A stretch of DNA of 64,000 nt, taken from contig NZ_MDDC01000008.1 in the NCBI RefSeq assembly GCF_001875325.1, positions 1-64,000 of the forward strand, read 5' to 3'. Position numbers and translations under genes: made by a program. This DNA comes from Neomoorella thermoacetica (lineage in GTDB: Bacteria > Bacillota > DSM-521 > Neomoorellales > Neomoorellaceae). Positions 8,232 through 18,357 of the stretch are shown here, piece by piece. Under the pieces are notes generated by a model. It saw only the letters and a list, made by a program, of their open reading frames with translations, searched no databases and was not told the DNA's origin. Position 1 is the stretch's first letter; each line of letters begins with the position of its first letter.

Positions 8232-9464
8232 TTAGTCCTCCCTTTCCGGCCCTCTCTCTCCCCTGCAAAAACGCGGGAGGGCGGCGACGGCATCCAGGAT
8301 GCGGTAGGCCGCTTCTAATTTGGGCAGCCGGGGTAATTCTTCGTAACGGCCGCCTGGGTAAAGCAGGGTGACAATATTCGTATCGCTGCCGAATCCCGCC
8401 CCGGGCCGGGTGACGTCGTTGGCCACCAACAGGTCGAGACCCTTGGCCGCCAGTTTATGCCTGGCGTTGGCCAGGAGGTCCTCCGTTTCGGCGGCAAAAC
8501 CGACGAGGATTTGCTTTTCCCGGACCCGTCCCAGGACGGCCAGGATGTCTTCCGTCGGCTCCAGGTGGACGGTCAATTCCTTTATAGTCTCTTTTTTTAT
8601 CTTCCGGCCCGCAACTGTCCCCGGCCGGAAATCCGCCACGGCTGCGGCCATGATAACCACATCGGCCCCATCGAAACGTTCCTTTAAACTGGCGAGCATC
8701 TCGGCCGCCGTCCGGACCGGGACCGCCGTCACCCCGGGCGGCGGTCGCAACTGGCCGGCGGTGATAAGGGTCACCCGGGCGCCCCGTTCCCAGGCCGCCC
8801 GGGCCAGGGCGTGGCCCATCTTGCCGGAACTGTAGTTACCTATGTACCGCACCGGGTCCAGTGGTTCCCGGGTGCCCCCGGCCGTCACCAGCACCACCCG
8901 GTCCCGGAAATCCTGGGGAGCCAGGGCGCGGCGGCAGGCGGCGACGATCCGCTCCAGGGCCGCCAGGCGGCCCTTGCCCGTGGCACCGCAGGCCAGGAAG
9001 CCCTCCTCCGGCTCTATGACGCCCCAGCCCCGCCTCTTCAGCGTTGCCAGGTTTTCCTGGACAACAGCCTTGGCAAACATGTGGACGTTCATGGCCGGGG
9101 CCACGAGGGTAGGACATTCTACCGCCAGGGCGGTGGTGGTCAGCAGGTCGTCGGCTATACCGGCGGCCAGCTTGCCCAGGATATTGGCCGTGGCCGGGGC
9201 CACCAGGAAGAGGTCGGCCCCCTGCGCCAGGTCGATATGGGTGAGGGGCCCCCCGCTTCCCTCCCCAAAGGTTTCCGTCAGGGCCGGGTGCCCCGTCAGG
9301 GTGCTGAAGGTCAACGGGGTGATAAACTCCCGGGCCGCCCGGGTCATGATCACCCGCACGGAGGCCCCTTCCTGGACCAGGAGGCGGCAGAGTTCCGCCC
9401 CCTTATAAGCGGCGATACCCCCGCTCACCCCTAAGATGATGGTTTTACCCTCGAGAACCCTCAC
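8232..9464 (-). CDS. coaBC: Bifunctional phosphopantothenoylcysteine decarboxylase/synthase
   Basis: This enzyme performs two steps of coenzyme A synthesis: joining 4'-phosphopantothenate to cysteine (CoaB), then FMN-dependent decarboxylation (CoaC). The N-terminal CoaC domain shows GVSGGIAAYKG, the catalytic His in THIDLAQ, the APAMNVHM substrate clamp and ACGATGKGRLA. The C-terminal CoaB domain begins near residue 190 with GGTREPLDPVRYIGNYSSGK and contains AAAVADFRP. The open frame extends to ATG 9482. However, GTG 9464 overlaps the rpoZ stop as GTGA and follows AAGAAGG, so I place the start there (410 residues); the spacing is tight, so this is moderate. Confidence 0.93.
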   Translation of the reverse strand: MRVLEGKTIILGVSGGIAAYKGAELCRLLVQEGASVRVIMTRAAREFITPLTFSTLTGHPALTETFGEGSGGPLTHIDLAQGADLFLVAPATANILGKLAAGIADDLLTTTALAVECPTLVAPAMNVHMFAKAVVQENLATLKRRGWGVIEPEEGFLACGATGKGRLAALERIVAACRRALAPQDFRDRVVLVTAGGTREPLDPVRYIGNYSSGKMGHALARAAWERGARVTLITAGQLRPPPGVTAVPVRTAAEMLASLKERFDGADVVIMAAAVADFRPGTVAGRKIKKETIKELTVHLEPTEDILAVLGRVREKQILVGFAAETEDLLANARHKLAAKGLDLLVANDVTRPGAGFGSDTNIVTLLYPGGRYEELPRLPKLEAAYRILDAVAALPRFCRGERGPERED

Positions 9465-9664
9465 GCCTTCTTCTTGCCCCATTCGTATTTAATCTTGCCG
9501 GCGGCGATTTCCATGAGAGCTATGGTCACGGGTTTGGTACCTTTCGGATACTGGGCCGCGAACTGGCTCTCGGTCAACATCCGCGCCCTCTTGGCCGCCA
9601 GCACCGCCAGGGCGTATTTGCTGCCGGCCTGCTTTTCCAGTTCATCCAGCGACGGTTGCTTCAA
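9461..9664 (-). CDS. rpoZ: RNA polymerase omega subunit
   Basis: The 67-residue product matches bacterial omega: KYALAVLAAKRARML is the conserved helix that clamps the beta' subunit, followed by KPVTIALMEIAAGKIKY. Omega assists assembly and stability of RNA polymerase. The start is TTG 9664 behind GGGGGGATGGAG. The gene overlaps coaBC by 4 bases. In most Firmicutes gmk lies directly upstream, between remA and rpoZ; here only about 40 bases separate them and gmk is missing. Confidence 0.9.
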   Translation of the reverse strand: MKQPSLDELEKQAGSKYALAVLAAKRARMLTESQFAAQYPKGTKPVTIALMEIAAGKIKYEWGKKKA

Positions 9665-9705
9665 ACTCCATCCCCCCAGGGACGTTCTCCTTTGTCATCC
9701 TGTGT

Positions 9706-9981
9706 TTAATCCACGGGTTCCTCTGCAGCGGCAAGGGGTTCCCGGGAAGACAGGCGGTGGGCTACCGTCTCCGGCTGGACCGCCGAGAGGATAATGTGAT
9801 CGCTGTCGGTGATAATCACAGCCCTGGTCCGGCGGCCGTAGGTGGCGTCGATTAACATGCCCCGGTCGCGGGCTTCCTGGATAATCCGCTTTATAGGCGC
9901 CGATTCCGGGCTGACGATAGCCACTATGCGCCGGGCGGACACGATGTTGCCAAAGCCAATGTTGATCAACTTGATGTCCAT
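9706..9981 (-). CDS. remA: RemA/DUF370 family regulator
   Basis: The 91-residue protein shows the DUF370 pattern: [25 protein letters not shown] at the start, [13 protein letters not shown] and [19 protein letters not shown]. In Bacillus subtilis RemA is a DNA-binding activator of biofilm matrix and osmoprotection genes. The ribosome site GGAGGGGG precedes ATG 9981. The gene follows yicC closely (16 bases). The C-terminal tail ([12 protein letters not shown]) is slightly longer than usual. Regulon membership in this organism is unknown. Confidence 0.88.
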   Translation of the reverse strand: MDIKLINIGFGNIVSARRIVAIVSPESAPIKRIIQEARDRGMLIDATYGRRTRAVIITDSDHIILSAVQPETVAHRLSSREPLAAAEEPVD

Positions 9982-9997
9982 AACTCCCCCTCCAAAG

Positions 9998-10876
9998 CTA
10001 CTCGATGTTCTGGACCTGCTCGCGCATCTTTTCCAGCTCGCCCTTGACCGCTACTACCAGGTGGCTGATGGCCAGATCGCCGGCCTTGGACCCGATGGTA
10101 TTTATCTCCCGCCACATTTCCTGGAGGATAAAATCCAACCGCCTCCCGGCCGGTTCCGCACCGGCCATGGCAGCCTGCATCTGCTCCAGGTGGCTGGTGA
10201 GGCGGACGATCTCTTCGGTGATGTCGGCGCGCTCCGCCATCAGGGCTACTTCCAACTCCAGGCGGCCCGGGTCGAGGTCCATACCCCCGGCCAGCTCGCC
10301 CACGCGCTCCCGCAGGCGGGCGGCGTATTCCCGCGGCACCTCCGGTGCGCGATCGCGGATGGCTTCCACCTGGCGGCGGACAAAAGCGGCCCGGGCCTCC
10401 AGGTCGGCCTGGAGGCGCTGCCCCTCGGCCCGGCGCATTTCCAGGAGACCTGCCAGGGCTGCTGCCAGGGCCCTGGCTACCACCGGCCATAAAGTAGTCT
10501 CGTCCCACTCCGGTTCGGCTACCGTAATGACTTCCGGCAGGGATAACAGACCGGCAGCGGTAATATCCGCCGAAATAGACAATTTTTGAGCCAATTCCTT
10601 CAGAGCATTATAATACGCCATTGCCAGGCCCGTGTCAACGTTGACGGGCCGTTTTTCCACATTATCTTCCTTTATGGTCAACGCAACCTCGACGCGACCC
10701 CGGTTGAGGCTTTTTTTCAACTCCTGGCGGATCTTTTCTTCCAGGGCGCCGTAGGCCCGGGGCAGGCGCACGACTACATCCAGGAAGCGCTGGTTGACGG
10801 CCCTGATCTCGACGCTCACGGTTTTGCCGGCGCCGCTGGCCTCGCCCCGGCCGTAGCCCGTCATGCTGTTCAACAT
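9998..10876 (-). CDS. yicC: YicC-family endoribonuclease
   Basis: The start [13 protein letters not shown] is the family signature (YicC_N), and the C-terminal third (residues about 200-290, [20 protein letters not shown]) is the DUF1732 domain. YicC proteins are RNases implicated in RNA turnover; the E. coli member degrades the small RNA RyhB. The frame extends to 10903 inside dapL. ATG 10876 begins the conserved signature two bases after the dapL stop and is preferred. It is 293 residues long, normal for the family. The yicC-remA-rpoZ order is conserved in Firmicutes. Confidence 0.9.
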   Translation of the reverse strand: MLNSMTGYGRGEASGAGKTVSVEIRAVNQRFLDVVVRLPRAYGALEEKIRQELKKSLNRGRVEVALTIKEDNVEKRPVNVDTGLAMAYYNALKELAQKLSISADITAAGLLSLPEVITVAEPEWDETTLWPVVARALAAALAGLLEMRRAEGQRLQADLEARAAFVRRQVEAIRDRAPEVPREYAARLRERVGELAGGMDLDPGRLELEVALMAERADITEEIVRLTSHLEQMQAAMAGAEPAGRRLDFILQEMWREINTIGSKAGDLAISHLVVAVKGELEKMREQVQNIE

Positions 10877-10878
10877 AG

Positions 10879-12051
10879 TTAAAATTCGACCTTCCCCAGG
10901 CACCGGCGCAGGCGCTCGATGGCCTCCTGCATCCTCTCCTTGCTGATGGTCAGGGCGATGCGGAAATAGCCTTCCCCGTAGTTACCGTAACCGTTCCCCG
11001 GGGTGATGATGACCCCTGCCTTTTCCAGGACCATCTCAGCAAAGCCGGCCGAGGTATACCCCCGGGGCACCGGAGCCCAGACGTAAAAGGTGGCTTTGGG
11101 CTTTTCCAGATGCCAGCCCAGGGAGTTAAAGCCGTCGACGATGATATCCCGCCGTTCCTGGTAAACCCGCCGGACTTCGGCCAGGCTCTCCTGGGGGCCT
11201 GTCAGGGCGGCGATGCCGGCATACTGGACCGCCTGGAAGGCACCGGAATCGATGTTGGATTTAATCCGGGCCAGGGCCTCGATGACGTCGGCCCGGCCGC
11301 AGGCCCATCCCAGGCGCCACCCCGTCATGTTGTAGGGTTTGGAGACGGAATTAAACTCGATGCCCACCTCTTTGGCGCCGGGAGCCTGCAGGAAGGAGGG
11401 GGCACGGTAGCCGTCGTAGGTTATTTCGCTGTAGGCGGCATCGTGGCAGACAATTAAATCGTAGCTTCTGGCAAACTCGACGACTTCCTGGAAGAACTTA
11501 AGGTCGGCCACAGCGCCGGTGGGGTTGTTGGGGTAGTTGATAAACATGAGCTTCGCCCGGCGGGCTACGTCGCTGGGGATAGCCCCCAGGTCCGGCAGAA
11601 AACCGTTGGCCGCCGTCAGTGGCATAAAGTAGGATTCCCCGCCGGCCAGGAGGGTGCCGATATTGTAGACGGGATAGCCGGGATCCGGGACCAGGTTGAT
11701 GTCGCCGGGATCGACATAGCAGAGGGAGATGTGGGCGATACCCTCCTTGGAGCCGATGAGGGTGACAACCTCCCGCCGGGGATCGAGGTCGACGTCGTAG
11801 AGCCGCCGGTACCAGTCAGCCACCGCCTGGCGGAAGGCCAGCAGGCCTTCGGAAGTGGGGTAGCGGTGGTTCTCCGGGTTATGGGCCTCGGCGACCAGCT
11901 TGTCTATCACGTGGGCCGGGGTGGGCATATCGGGGTCGCCGATACCCAGGCTGATGATATCAACTCCCCGTTCCCGGGCCTCGGCGATTTTTTTCTCGAT
12001 ACGGGCAAAGAGGTATGGCGGTAGTTCGCGAATCCTTCTGGCTTCCTGCAT
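10879..12051 (-). CDS. dapL: LL-diaminopimelate aminotransferase
   Basis: DapL converts tetrahydrodipicolinate directly to LL-diaminopimelate with glutamate as amino donor, bypassing acyl intermediates. It is a fold-type I PLP enzyme: [40 protein letters not shown], the Schiff-base Lys in [16 protein letters not shown], and an Arg near the C-terminus (GYFRIALT). The open frame reaches 12087, but ATG 12051 ([15 protein letters not shown]) follows GGAGGAGGAAG and matches the family start, giving 390 residues. It is followed by yicC and preceded, across a repeat-rich 319-base gap, by dapF, the next enzyme in the pathway. The ribosome site lies within a repeated leader element. Confidence 0.93.
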   Translation of the reverse strand: MQEARRIRELPPYLFARIEKKIAEARERGVDIISLGIGDPDMPTPAHVIDKLVAEAHNPENHRYPTSEGLLAFRQAVADWYRRLYDVDLDPRREVVTLIGSKEGIAHISLCYVDPGDINLVPDPGYPVYNIGTLLAGGESYFMPLTAANGFLPDLGAIPSDVARRAKLMFINYPNNPTGAVADLKFFQEVVEFARSYDLIVCHDAAYSEITYDGYRAPSFLQAPGAKEVGIEFNSVSKPYNMTGWRLGWACGRADVIEALARIKSNIDSGAFQAVQYAGIAALTGPQESLAEVRRVYQERRDIIVDGFNSLGWHLEKPKATFYVWAPVPRGYTSAGFAEMVLEKAGVIITPGNGYGNYGEGYFRIALTISKERMQEAIERLRRCLGKVEF

Positions 12052-12370
12052 GGTGCGCTTCCTCCTCCGGAAATAGGGTTCTGGCAAAAATGGACGTTGA
12101 TGCCATCCAGCTTCGGGGCTGGAAGGTACACTCCGGGCTCCGGGCGCTTAAGCGAGCAAACTTGGCGCTCAGTTGCTTAAGTCACCGCTGCGAAGCTTTC
12201 AGCTTCACCCAAGTATCTAACGCCTCGAAAGAAGCCGCCCTCCGCCTGTACCCTCCAGCCCCTTGCCTGAGCCTACAGTTCATTGTCGCCACCCTGGCAT
12301 AATAAGCGGCTGAACATCACTTGCGGTACGCTCGGAACAGTTCCCGTATCCTCGCGCTACCGCCGGCTGC
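12052..12370. repeat. MITE-like repeat and shared leader between dapF and dapL
   Basis: No gene is seen in this 319-base gap. Positions 12115-12130 and 12247-12262 are 16-base inverted repeats with one mismatch (GGGGCTGGAAGGTACA on the left; reverse complement of the right GGGGCTGGAGGGTACA), bounding a 148-base unit. Inside is GCAAACTTGGCGCTCAGTTG followed by CTTAAG, which recurs exactly at 29332-29357. Positions 12061-12093 are one copy of the shared leader that ends in the dapL ribosome site. Confidence 0.6.
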
Positions 12371-13210
12371 TTAATCCAGGGGAAAATCGCCCCGGAATAC
12401 TTCTACCGCCGGGCCAGTCATATAGACATGGTTATCCGCCGGCGACCATTCGATCTGAAGGTCCCCGGCGGCCAGGTGTACCGTTACCTTCCTGTTGCTG
12501 CGGCCGGTGAGGGCTCCGGCCACGGCGGCGGCGCAGGCCCCGGTGCCGCAGGCCATGGTCTCGCCGGCCCCCCGCTCCCAGACGCGCATCCGTAGCTCGT
12601 CCCGGTTCAAGACCTGGATGAACTCCACGTTGGTGCGCCGGGGGAAGAGGGGGTGGTGTTCCACCAGGGGGCCTACCGTAGTAACGGGCGCCCCGGCAAC
12701 ATCTTCAACAAAAAAAATACAGTGGGGATTACCCATGGAGACACAGGTGCCCCGCCAGGTTTCCCCATTAACCTCTACCGGTTCGTCCAGCACCGGCGAT
12801 CCCGTTCCGGCCATGGGAATCTGCTCCCGCTCCAGGTGGGGCGCGCCCATATCCACCCGGACGCCGGCCACCCGGCCGCCCTCAAGGATCAGCCGGGGTT
12901 TAATAATGCCGGCCAGGGTCTCCACCTGGAGTTCTTCCCCCTCCACCAGACCGGATTCATAAGCGTAGCGGGCGAAACAGCGGATGCCGTTGCCGCACAT
13001 CTCCGGCTCGCTCCCGTCGGGGTTAAAGATCCGCATTCGCAGCCGGGCCTGTTCGGAAGGCAGGACCAGGATCAGGCCGTCGGCGCCGATGCCGAAACGA
13101 CGGTGGCAGGCCCGCCGCGCCAGGCCCGGCAAATCGCCGGGCATCTTTTCTCTCATGGCGTTTACCAGGATAAAGTCATTGCCCAGGCCGTGCATCTTGA
13201 CAAAATGCAA
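12371..13210 (-). CDS. dapF: Diaminopimelate epimerase
   Basis: DapF interconverts LL- and meso-diaminopimelate, the last step before lysine and meso-DAP peptidoglycan. Both catalytic cysteines are visible: EMCGNGIRCFARYAYESG near residue 75 and ETMACGTGACAAAVAG near residue 220. The 279-residue length is typical of this cofactor-independent enzyme. The start ATG 13210 (MHFVKMHGLGNDFILVN) follows AAGGTGATCGGG. It pairs functionally with dapL downstream and with the meso-DAP-type MurE at the far end of the window. Confidence 0.96.
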   Translation of the reverse strand: MHFVKMHGLGNDFILVNAMREKMPGDLPGLARRACHRRFGIGADGLILVLPSEQARLRMRIFNPDGSEPEMCGNGIRCFARYAYESGLVEGEELQVETLAGIIKPRLILEGGRVAGVRVDMGAPHLEREQIPMAGTGSPVLDEPVEVNGETWRGTCVSMGNPHCIFFVEDVAGAPVTTVGPLVEHHPLFPRRTNVEFIQVLNRDELRMRVWERGAGETMACGTGACAAAVAGALTGRSNRKVTVHLAAGDLQIEWSPADNHVYMTGPAVEVFRGDFPLD

Positions 13211-13287
13211 ACCCGATCACCTTACTCTACAAGCATCTTGTTTTATTTTAGCATTACCCTCTTACTTTTACCACCTCTATTTTACCG

Positions 13288-16080
13288 CTACCAGACCAGG
13301 CGCCGGGCCGGGGCCACCAGGTAGTAATTTATGCCTCCCAGGATGGTACGCCAGCCGGCGGCCAGCAGGATAATGCCCCAGTGGAAAAGATTCAAGGGCA
13401 CCGTCTTAAAGACGACCTGGAGGGGCGGCAGGTAGAGCACCAGGAGCTGCATGGCCAGGGAAGCGGCCACCGCCATTACCAGGTAGGGGTTGGAGAAGTA
13501 ACCCACCGCGAAGGGAGACAGGTGTTCCGAGCGGCACTCAAAGACGGCGAAGAGCTGGGCCATGACCAGGGTGGTAAAGGCCAGGGTCCGGGCAGTGATG
13601 AGATCACCGTCGCCCAGGTATAAGCCCAGGATAAAGACGCACAGGGTGGCCAGGCCTATCTGCAGGCCCAGGAAGGCCACGGCCTTACCCAGGCCGCGGG
13701 CAAAGACGCTCTCCCCCGGCGGGTGGGGCGGCCTTTTCATGAGGCCCGGTTCTTTATTGTCTATCCCCAGGGCCATGGCCGGCAGGCCGTCGGTAACCAG
13801 GTTCATCCAGAGGATCTGGATGGGCAGCAGGGGCAGGGGCAGGCCGCTGATGACGGCCACGAACATGGTCATTACCTCGCCGATATTGCAGGACAGGAGG
13901 TAACGGATGAATTTGCGGATATTGTCGTAGATGCCGCGCCCTTCTTCGATGGCGGCAACGATGGTGGCGAAATTATCATCGGCCAGGATCATGGCGGCGG
14001 CCTCCCGGGTGACGTCGGTCCCGCTCTGCCCCATGGCGATGCCGATGTCAGCCTCTTTAACGGCCGGGGCGTCGTTGACGCCGTCCCCGGTCATGGCCAC
14101 GATATGGCCGCCGGCCTTCAGGGCCCGCACCAGGCGCAGCTTGTGGTGGGGCGAGACCCGGGCGTAGACATTGACCCCCGGCGCCACCCGGGCGAGTTCG
14201 GCTTCGCCCATGGCTTCCAGTTGCTGGCCGTTTAAGACCTCGCCCTCCGCGGCCGGCAGGCCCAGTTCCCGGGCCACGGCCCGGGCGGTGACCTGGTGGT
14301 CGCCGGTAATCATGACCACCTTGATCCCCGCCTGGCGGCAGACCTGGATCGCCGCCGCCGCCTCGGGCCGGGGCGGGTCGATCATGCCCATCAGCCCCAC
14401 CAGGACCAGGTTTTTCTCCACTGCTGATGCCTGCAGGTCCGTCCCGGGCTCCAGGTCGCGGTAGGCCAGGGCCAGGACCCGCAGGGCCCTGCCGGCCAGG
14501 GCTTCGTTCTCCGCCCGGATCTCCCGGCGCCGGGCGGCGTCCAGGGGCACGACCTGCCCGTCCAGGAGGATGGCGTCGCAGAGGTCCAGGATGACGTCCG
14601 GGGCGCCCTTGACATAGGCCCGCAGGCCCCTGCCCGCCCGGCAGATGACACTCATGCGCTTGCGGTCGGAATCAAAGGGGATCTCGGCCAGCCGGGGCTC
14701 CTCCCGTTCCAGCCGCTCCCGCCAGAGGCCTCCCTTGGCGGCCGCTACCAGCAGGGCGCCTTCCGTTGGGTCGCCGCTGATGGTCCAGTCGCCGCCGTCG
14801 CGGCCGCCGAAAAGCTTACCGCGAATACCACCGCCCCTCTTCTCCCCGTTATCCTTTTTCCCCTCGCCCCCGCGCAACCAGCCGCCGATAGCCAGGCCGG
14901 CCTTCTGCAACTGGGCGTTGTTGCACTGGGCGGCTATGGTCAGGAGCATCTTGAGGTCCCCGGTGACGGCCGCCCGCCGGCCCTTTTCCTGGTACTCCCC
15001 CCGGGGGTTATAGCCCGTCCCGCTTACCTGGAGGCTGCGGCCTCCCACCCAGACCCGGCGCACCGTCATCTGGTTCCGGGTCAGGGTGCCGGTTTTGTCC
15101 GAGCAGATGACCGTAGCGCAGCCCAGGGTTTCTACAGCCGGCAGTTTGCGGATAATGGCCTGGCGCTGGACCATTTTCTGCACCCCCAGGGCCAGGCAGA
15201 CGGTGACGATAGCCGGCAGGCCCTCGGGGATGGCTGCCACCGCCAGGCTGACGCCCGCCAGGAACATACCGTAGAGGTCTTCCCCGCGCAAGGTACCGGC
15301 AACCACTACAGCTACGCAGATGGCCAGGCAGGCCAGGACCAGCCAGCGGCCCAGGGCGGACAGGCGTTTTTGCAGGGGGGTCTCCTCGGCCTCCACTTCC
15401 TGGAGCAGGCCGGCGATCCTGCCGAACTCCGTAGCCATGCCGGTAGCCACCACCACGGCCACGCCCCGGCCGCCGGCAATCACCGTTCCCTGGTGCACCA
15501 TATTACACCTGTCGCCCAGGGGCACGTTGCCCGCCAGGGGCCCGGGCGCCTTGGTCACCGGGGTCGATTCGCCTGTCAGGGCCGCTTCATCGGCCTGGAG
15601 GTCGCTGCCGGTGAGGACCAGGGCGTCGGCGGCCACCCGGTCGCCGCTTTCCAGGAGGAGGATGTCGCCGGGCACTATCTCCCGCGCCGGCACCCGGCGG
15701 ATCTCGCCGTCCCGCCGCACCCGGGCCTCCGGCGCCGCCATCTCCTTCAAAGCCTCCAGGGAGCGTTCGGCCCGGTATTCCTGGATAAAGCCCAGGATGG
15801 CGTTGATGATGACGATGGCGACGATGGTAATGGCGTCGGCCACTTCCCCCAGGAAGGCGGATACGACCGTGGCCGCCAGGAGGACCAGGACCATGAGGTC
15901 CTGAAATTGGGACAGAAATAACCTGTACGGCGGGATCCCCGGCCGGGCCTGGAGCTGGTTGGCTCCATTTTCTTCCAGGCGGCGCCGGGCCTCCGCCGTC
16001 GCCAGGCCCCGGCCGGCGTCGACCCCCAGGACCTGTAAGGCTTCATCAGGACTCAACTGGTACCATGGTCGTGACTGCAT
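13288..16080 (-). CDS. Calcium-transporting-type P-type ATPase (P2A)
   Basis: This 930-residue membrane ATPase has all core P-type motifs. They are TGES in the actuator domain ([10 protein letters not shown]), PEGLP in helix M4 ([13 protein letters not shown]), the phosphorylation site [15 protein letters not shown] near residue 330, and [39 protein letters not shown] in M6 resembles SERCA-type Ca2+ pumps. It probably exports Ca2+ (or Mn2+) from the cytoplasm. An unusual Gly/Lys/Arg-rich stretch ([18 protein letters not shown]) lies in the nucleotide-binding domain before the DPTEGALL motif. The start ATG 16080 follows GAGGGGA. It is divergent from rqcH, with a 179-base shared upstream region. 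Confidence 0.93.
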   Translation of the reverse strand: MQSRPWYQLSPDEALQVLGVDAGRGLATAEARRRLEENGANQLQARPGIPPYRLFLSQFQDLMVLVLLAATVVSAFLGEVADAITIVAIVIINAILGFIQEYRAERSLEALKEMAAPEARVRRDGEIRRVPAREIVPGDILLLESGDRVAADALVLTGSDLQADEAALTGESTPVTKAPGPLAGNVPLGDRCNMVHQGTVIAGGRGVAVVVATGMATEFGRIAGLLQEVEAEETPLQKRLSALGRWLVLACLAICVAVVVAGTLRGEDLYGMFLAGVSLAVAAIPEGLPAIVTVCLALGVQKMVQRQAIIRKLPAVETLGCATVICSDKTGTLTRNQMTVRRVWVGGRSLQVSGTGYNPRGEYQEKGRRAAVTGDLKMLLTIAAQCNNAQLQKAGLAIGGWLRGGEGKKDNGEKRGGGIRGKLFGGRDGGDWTISGDPTEGALLVAAAKGGLWRERLEREEPRLAEIPFDSDRKRMSVICRAGRGLRAYVKGAPDVILDLCDAILLDGQVVPLDAARRREIRAENEALAGRALRVLALAYRDLEPGTDLQASAVEKNLVLVGLMGMIDPPRPEAAAAIQVCRQAGIKVVMITGDHQVTARAVARELGLPAAEGEVLNGQQLEAMGEAELARVAPGVNVYARVSPHHKLRLVRALKAGGHIVAMTGDGVNDAPAVKEADIGIAMGQSGTDVTREAAAMILADDNFATIVAAIEEGRGIYDNIRKFIRYLLSCNIGEVMTMFVAVISGLPLPLLPIQILWMNLVTDGLPAMALGIDNKEPGLMKRPPHPPGESVFARGLGKAVAFLGLQIGLATLCVFILGLYLGDGDLITARTLAFTTLVMAQLFAVFECRSEHLSPFAVGYFSNPYLVMAVAASLAMQLLVLYLPPLQVVFKTVPLNLFHWGIILLAAGWRTILGGINYYLVAPARRLVW

Positions 16081-16204
16081 TCCCCTCGCCCCTTCTTTCT
16101 TCCGGAATCACCATCAGTCTATGCCTGTCCCTGGAAGAAAAGAACAGGCGGGCGAGGAGTTTCCAGCCGGCCAGGTTATGTGGTATAGTAAATCGCAGAG
16201 CCCC

Positions 16205-16249
16205 CCAACCAGCAATCCCATTTTTGGCAAAACACTATTTCCGGAGGAG
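16205..16249 (+). repeat. Shared leader element, plus-strand copy (rqcH)
   Basis: CAACCAGCAATC, then CCATTTTTGGCA, then CTATTTCCGGAGGAG reproduces the leader seen upstream of ileS, dapL, spoIIR and the ABC permease. Its 3' end is the ribosome site of rqcH. This is the only copy on the plus strand, and it too is in sense orientation to its gene. Confidence 0.65.
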
Positions 16250-16259
16250 CACCACAGTC

Positions 16260-18014
16260 ATGGCATTTGATGGCCTTTTCCTGGCCGCCATCCGCGCAGA
16301 ACTGTGCGGCCTTACAGGTAGCCGGGTGGACCGCGTCTTTCAACCGGAAAAGGAGACCGTTATCCTCCACCTGCGCAAGGGCCGCGACACAAGGAAGCTG
16401 CTTCTTTGCAGCCTGCCCGACCAGGCCCGGGTCCACCTGACGACGGCCGGTTTTACCAATCCCCCCACCCCGCCCCTTTTCTGCATGGTCCTGCGCAAGC
16501 ACCTGGAAGGGGGTATTTTGACGGCCGTCGAGCAGCCGGGCCTGGAGCGGGTGTTGAAACTCCACTTTAACACCACCGACGAGCTGGGACGGCAGGCCCC
16601 CCGCCTGCTGTTAATTGAGATCATGGGCAAGCACTCCAATATCATCCTGCTCAACCAGGAAGGCAGCATCATCGACGCCGCCCGCCGCTACACCCATGCC
16701 GTCAGCCGCCACCGGGAGGTCCTGCCCGGCCGGCCCTACGTCCCGCCGCCGGTCCAGGACAAGGCCGATCCCCGGGAACTCGACGACGAGGCCTTCAGCC
16801 GCCTCCTCTTTGAGGGGTACTGGGACGACCCCCTGGAGCGCCTGCTGGTGAACAGGCTGGCCGGCCTGGGGCCGGAAACGGCCCGGGAGATTATCCACCG
16901 CGCCGGCCTGCCGGCCGGGGTAACCCTGGAGGGCTGCGGCGCGTACGAGATAAACCGTCTCTACCAGGCCCTGGGAGAGGTGCTGGCGGCCGCCGGCCCC
17001 GCCGCCTGGAAGCCGGAGGTCGTCCTCCGTCCGGAGGGGGAACCCCTGGCCTTCGCTTCCTTTGAGCTCCACCAGTACCAGGGTTTGCCCCGGGAGCACC
17101 CGGCCACCCCCGGCGCCGCCTGCGATTATTTCTACTCCCTCCGCCGGGAACGCCAGCTCCTGGAGGGTTCCCGGCGCAGCCTGGAGCACGTCCTGGAAAA
17201 AGAATTAAAGCGCTGCCGCAAAAAGGAGGGCCTCCAGGCCGCCACCGTGGCCGAAGCCGCCGGGGCGGAGGAGTTCCGCCTGGCCGGGGAGATCATCACC
17301 GCCAATATTTACCGTATTGAAAAGGGCCAGGCCAGCCTGACGGCGGCCAATTTCTACGATCCGGGTGGCGAGCCCGTCACCATCGAGCTCGACCCTTCCC
17401 GCACCCCGGCGGAAAACGCCCAGTGGTACTTCAACCGCTACAACAAGGCCAAGCACGCCGCCCGCCTGGCCGCCGCCCAGCTGGAACAAACCAGGAGCGA
17501 AATAGCCTACCTGGAGAGCATCGCCCAGGCCGTCAGCATGGCCGCTACCAGGGACGACCTGGAAGAGATCCGCCGGGAATTGCACCAGGCCGGGTACCTG
17601 CCTGAGGAAAGGGAGAAACACAAAACCGGTAAAAAGGCTGCGAAACCGGAAGCGCATCAGCCCTCCCGGCCCCTGGAGTTTACTTCCCCGGATGGTTTCA
17701 AGATCCTGGTGGGCAAAAACAACCGCATGAACGACTGGCTGACCCTGAAACAGGCCGCGGATGGCGATCTCTGGCTCCACGCCAAGGATATCCCAGGTTC
17801 CCACGTAATTATCCGCACCGGGGGCCGGGAGGTGCCCGCTACCACCCTGGAAACGGCCGCCCGCCTGGCGGCCCGCTACAGCCGCGCCGGCCAGTCCAGC
17901 CGGGTGCCGGTAGATTACACCCTGGTGAAACACGTCCGGAAGCCCCCCGGCGCCAGGCCGGGAATGGTCATCTACGACCACCAGCGGACGGTTTATGTCA
18001 CGCCGGCGGAGTAG
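16260..18014 (+). CDS. rqcH: RqcH/NFACT-family ribosome quality control protein
   Basis: RqcH (Rqc2 homologue, formerly YloA/FbpA) binds 50S subunits with stalled peptidyl-tRNA and recruits tRNA-Ala to add C-terminal alanine tails for degradation. The N-terminal NFACT-N domain starts MAFDGLFLAAIRAELCGL. A helix-hairpin-helix region follows (about 190-230), then a coiled coil (ERQLLEGSRRSLEHVLEKEL and AKHAARLAAAQLEQTRSEIA). The C-terminal NFACT-R domain has DGFKILVGKNNRMNDWLTLK and DLWLHAKDIPGSHVII. The frame is open back to 16065, but ATG 16260 with CCGGAGGAG upstream begins the family start; 584 residues is normal. It is one of few plus-strand genes, monocistronic with its own terminator. 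Confidence 0.93.
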   Translation: MAFDGLFLAAIRAELCGLTGSRVDRVFQPEKETVILHLRKGRDTRKLLLCSLPDQARVHLTTAGFTNPPTPPLFCMVLRKHLEGGILTAVEQPGLERVLKLHFNTTDELGRQAPRLLLIEIMGKHSNIILLNQEGSIIDAARRYTHAVSRHREVLPGRPYVPPPVQDKADPRELDDEAFSRLLFEGYWDDPLERLLVNRLAGLGPETAREIIHRAGLPAGVTLEGCGAYEINRLYQALGEVLAAAGPAAWKPEVVLRPEGEPLAFASFELHQYQGLPREHPATPGAACDYFYSLRRERQLLEGSRRSLEHVLEKELKRCRKKEGLQAATVAEAAGAEEFRLAGEIITANIYRIEKGQASLTAANFYDPGGEPVTIELDPSRTPAENAQWYFNRYNKAKHAARLAAAQLEQTRSEIAYLESIAQAVSMAATRDDLEEIRRELHQAGYLPEEREKHKTGKKAAKPEAHQPSRPLEFTSPDGFKILVGKNNRMNDWLTLKQAADGDLWLHAKDIPGSHVIIRTGGREVPATTLETAARLAARYSRAGQSSRVPVDYTLVKHVRKPPGARPGMVIYDHQRTVYVTPAE

Positions 18015-18045
18015 GATGCCGGCGGCAGTGCCCCTGGCAGGAAGA

Positions 18046-18099
18046 AAAAGCCCCGGCCGGTTGCTGGAGCACTTAACCCCGGCCGGGGCTTTTCCCTTT
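18046..18099 (+). terminator. rqcH terminator
   Basis: AAGCCCCGGCCGG (from 18048) pairs with CCGGCCGGGGCTT (18079-18091) and is followed by a T-rich stretch, 31 bases after the rqcH stop. Confidence 0.8.
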
Positions 18100-18153
18100 A
18101 TTTTTTCCTTTTTGTCGTCAGGTTATTGGGCGGCGTCTTATACGGGTTTTCCC

Positions 18154-18261
18154 TCAGATTTTCACCTTTTGTCTCCAGGTCCCACAGATCCCGGGGGATT
18201 CTTCCCGGACAAGCTCGTGCCGAAAGGTCTTCTGCTCGTCGCGGATTTCCTCTTCGCCCAT
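18154..18261 (-). CDS. Small hypothetical protein (35 aa)
   Basis: ATG 18261 is preceded at ideal spacing by a strong ribosome site (CTGGAGGTGCGGT). The frame encodes 35 residues, charged and rich in Glu and Arg (MGEEEIRDEQKTFRHELV, ending in WRQKVKI), and stops at TGA 18154. No family is recognised. The signal is the ribosome site rather than the protein. A second open frame overlaps it, so a frameshift relative to an ancestral longer gene is possible. The flanking sequence from 18100 to 18357 shows no other gene. Confidence 0.35.
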   Translation of the reverse strand: MGEEEIRDEQKTFRHELVREESPGICGTWRQKVKI

Positions 18262-18357
18262 ACCGCACCTCCAGGATAAGAAAGTCTAGCGTTAGTTTTT
18301 CCCGCGGCCGGGGTAAATACCCGGCCCGGTACCGGCGCGCTGTTCCTACCGTTTGGT

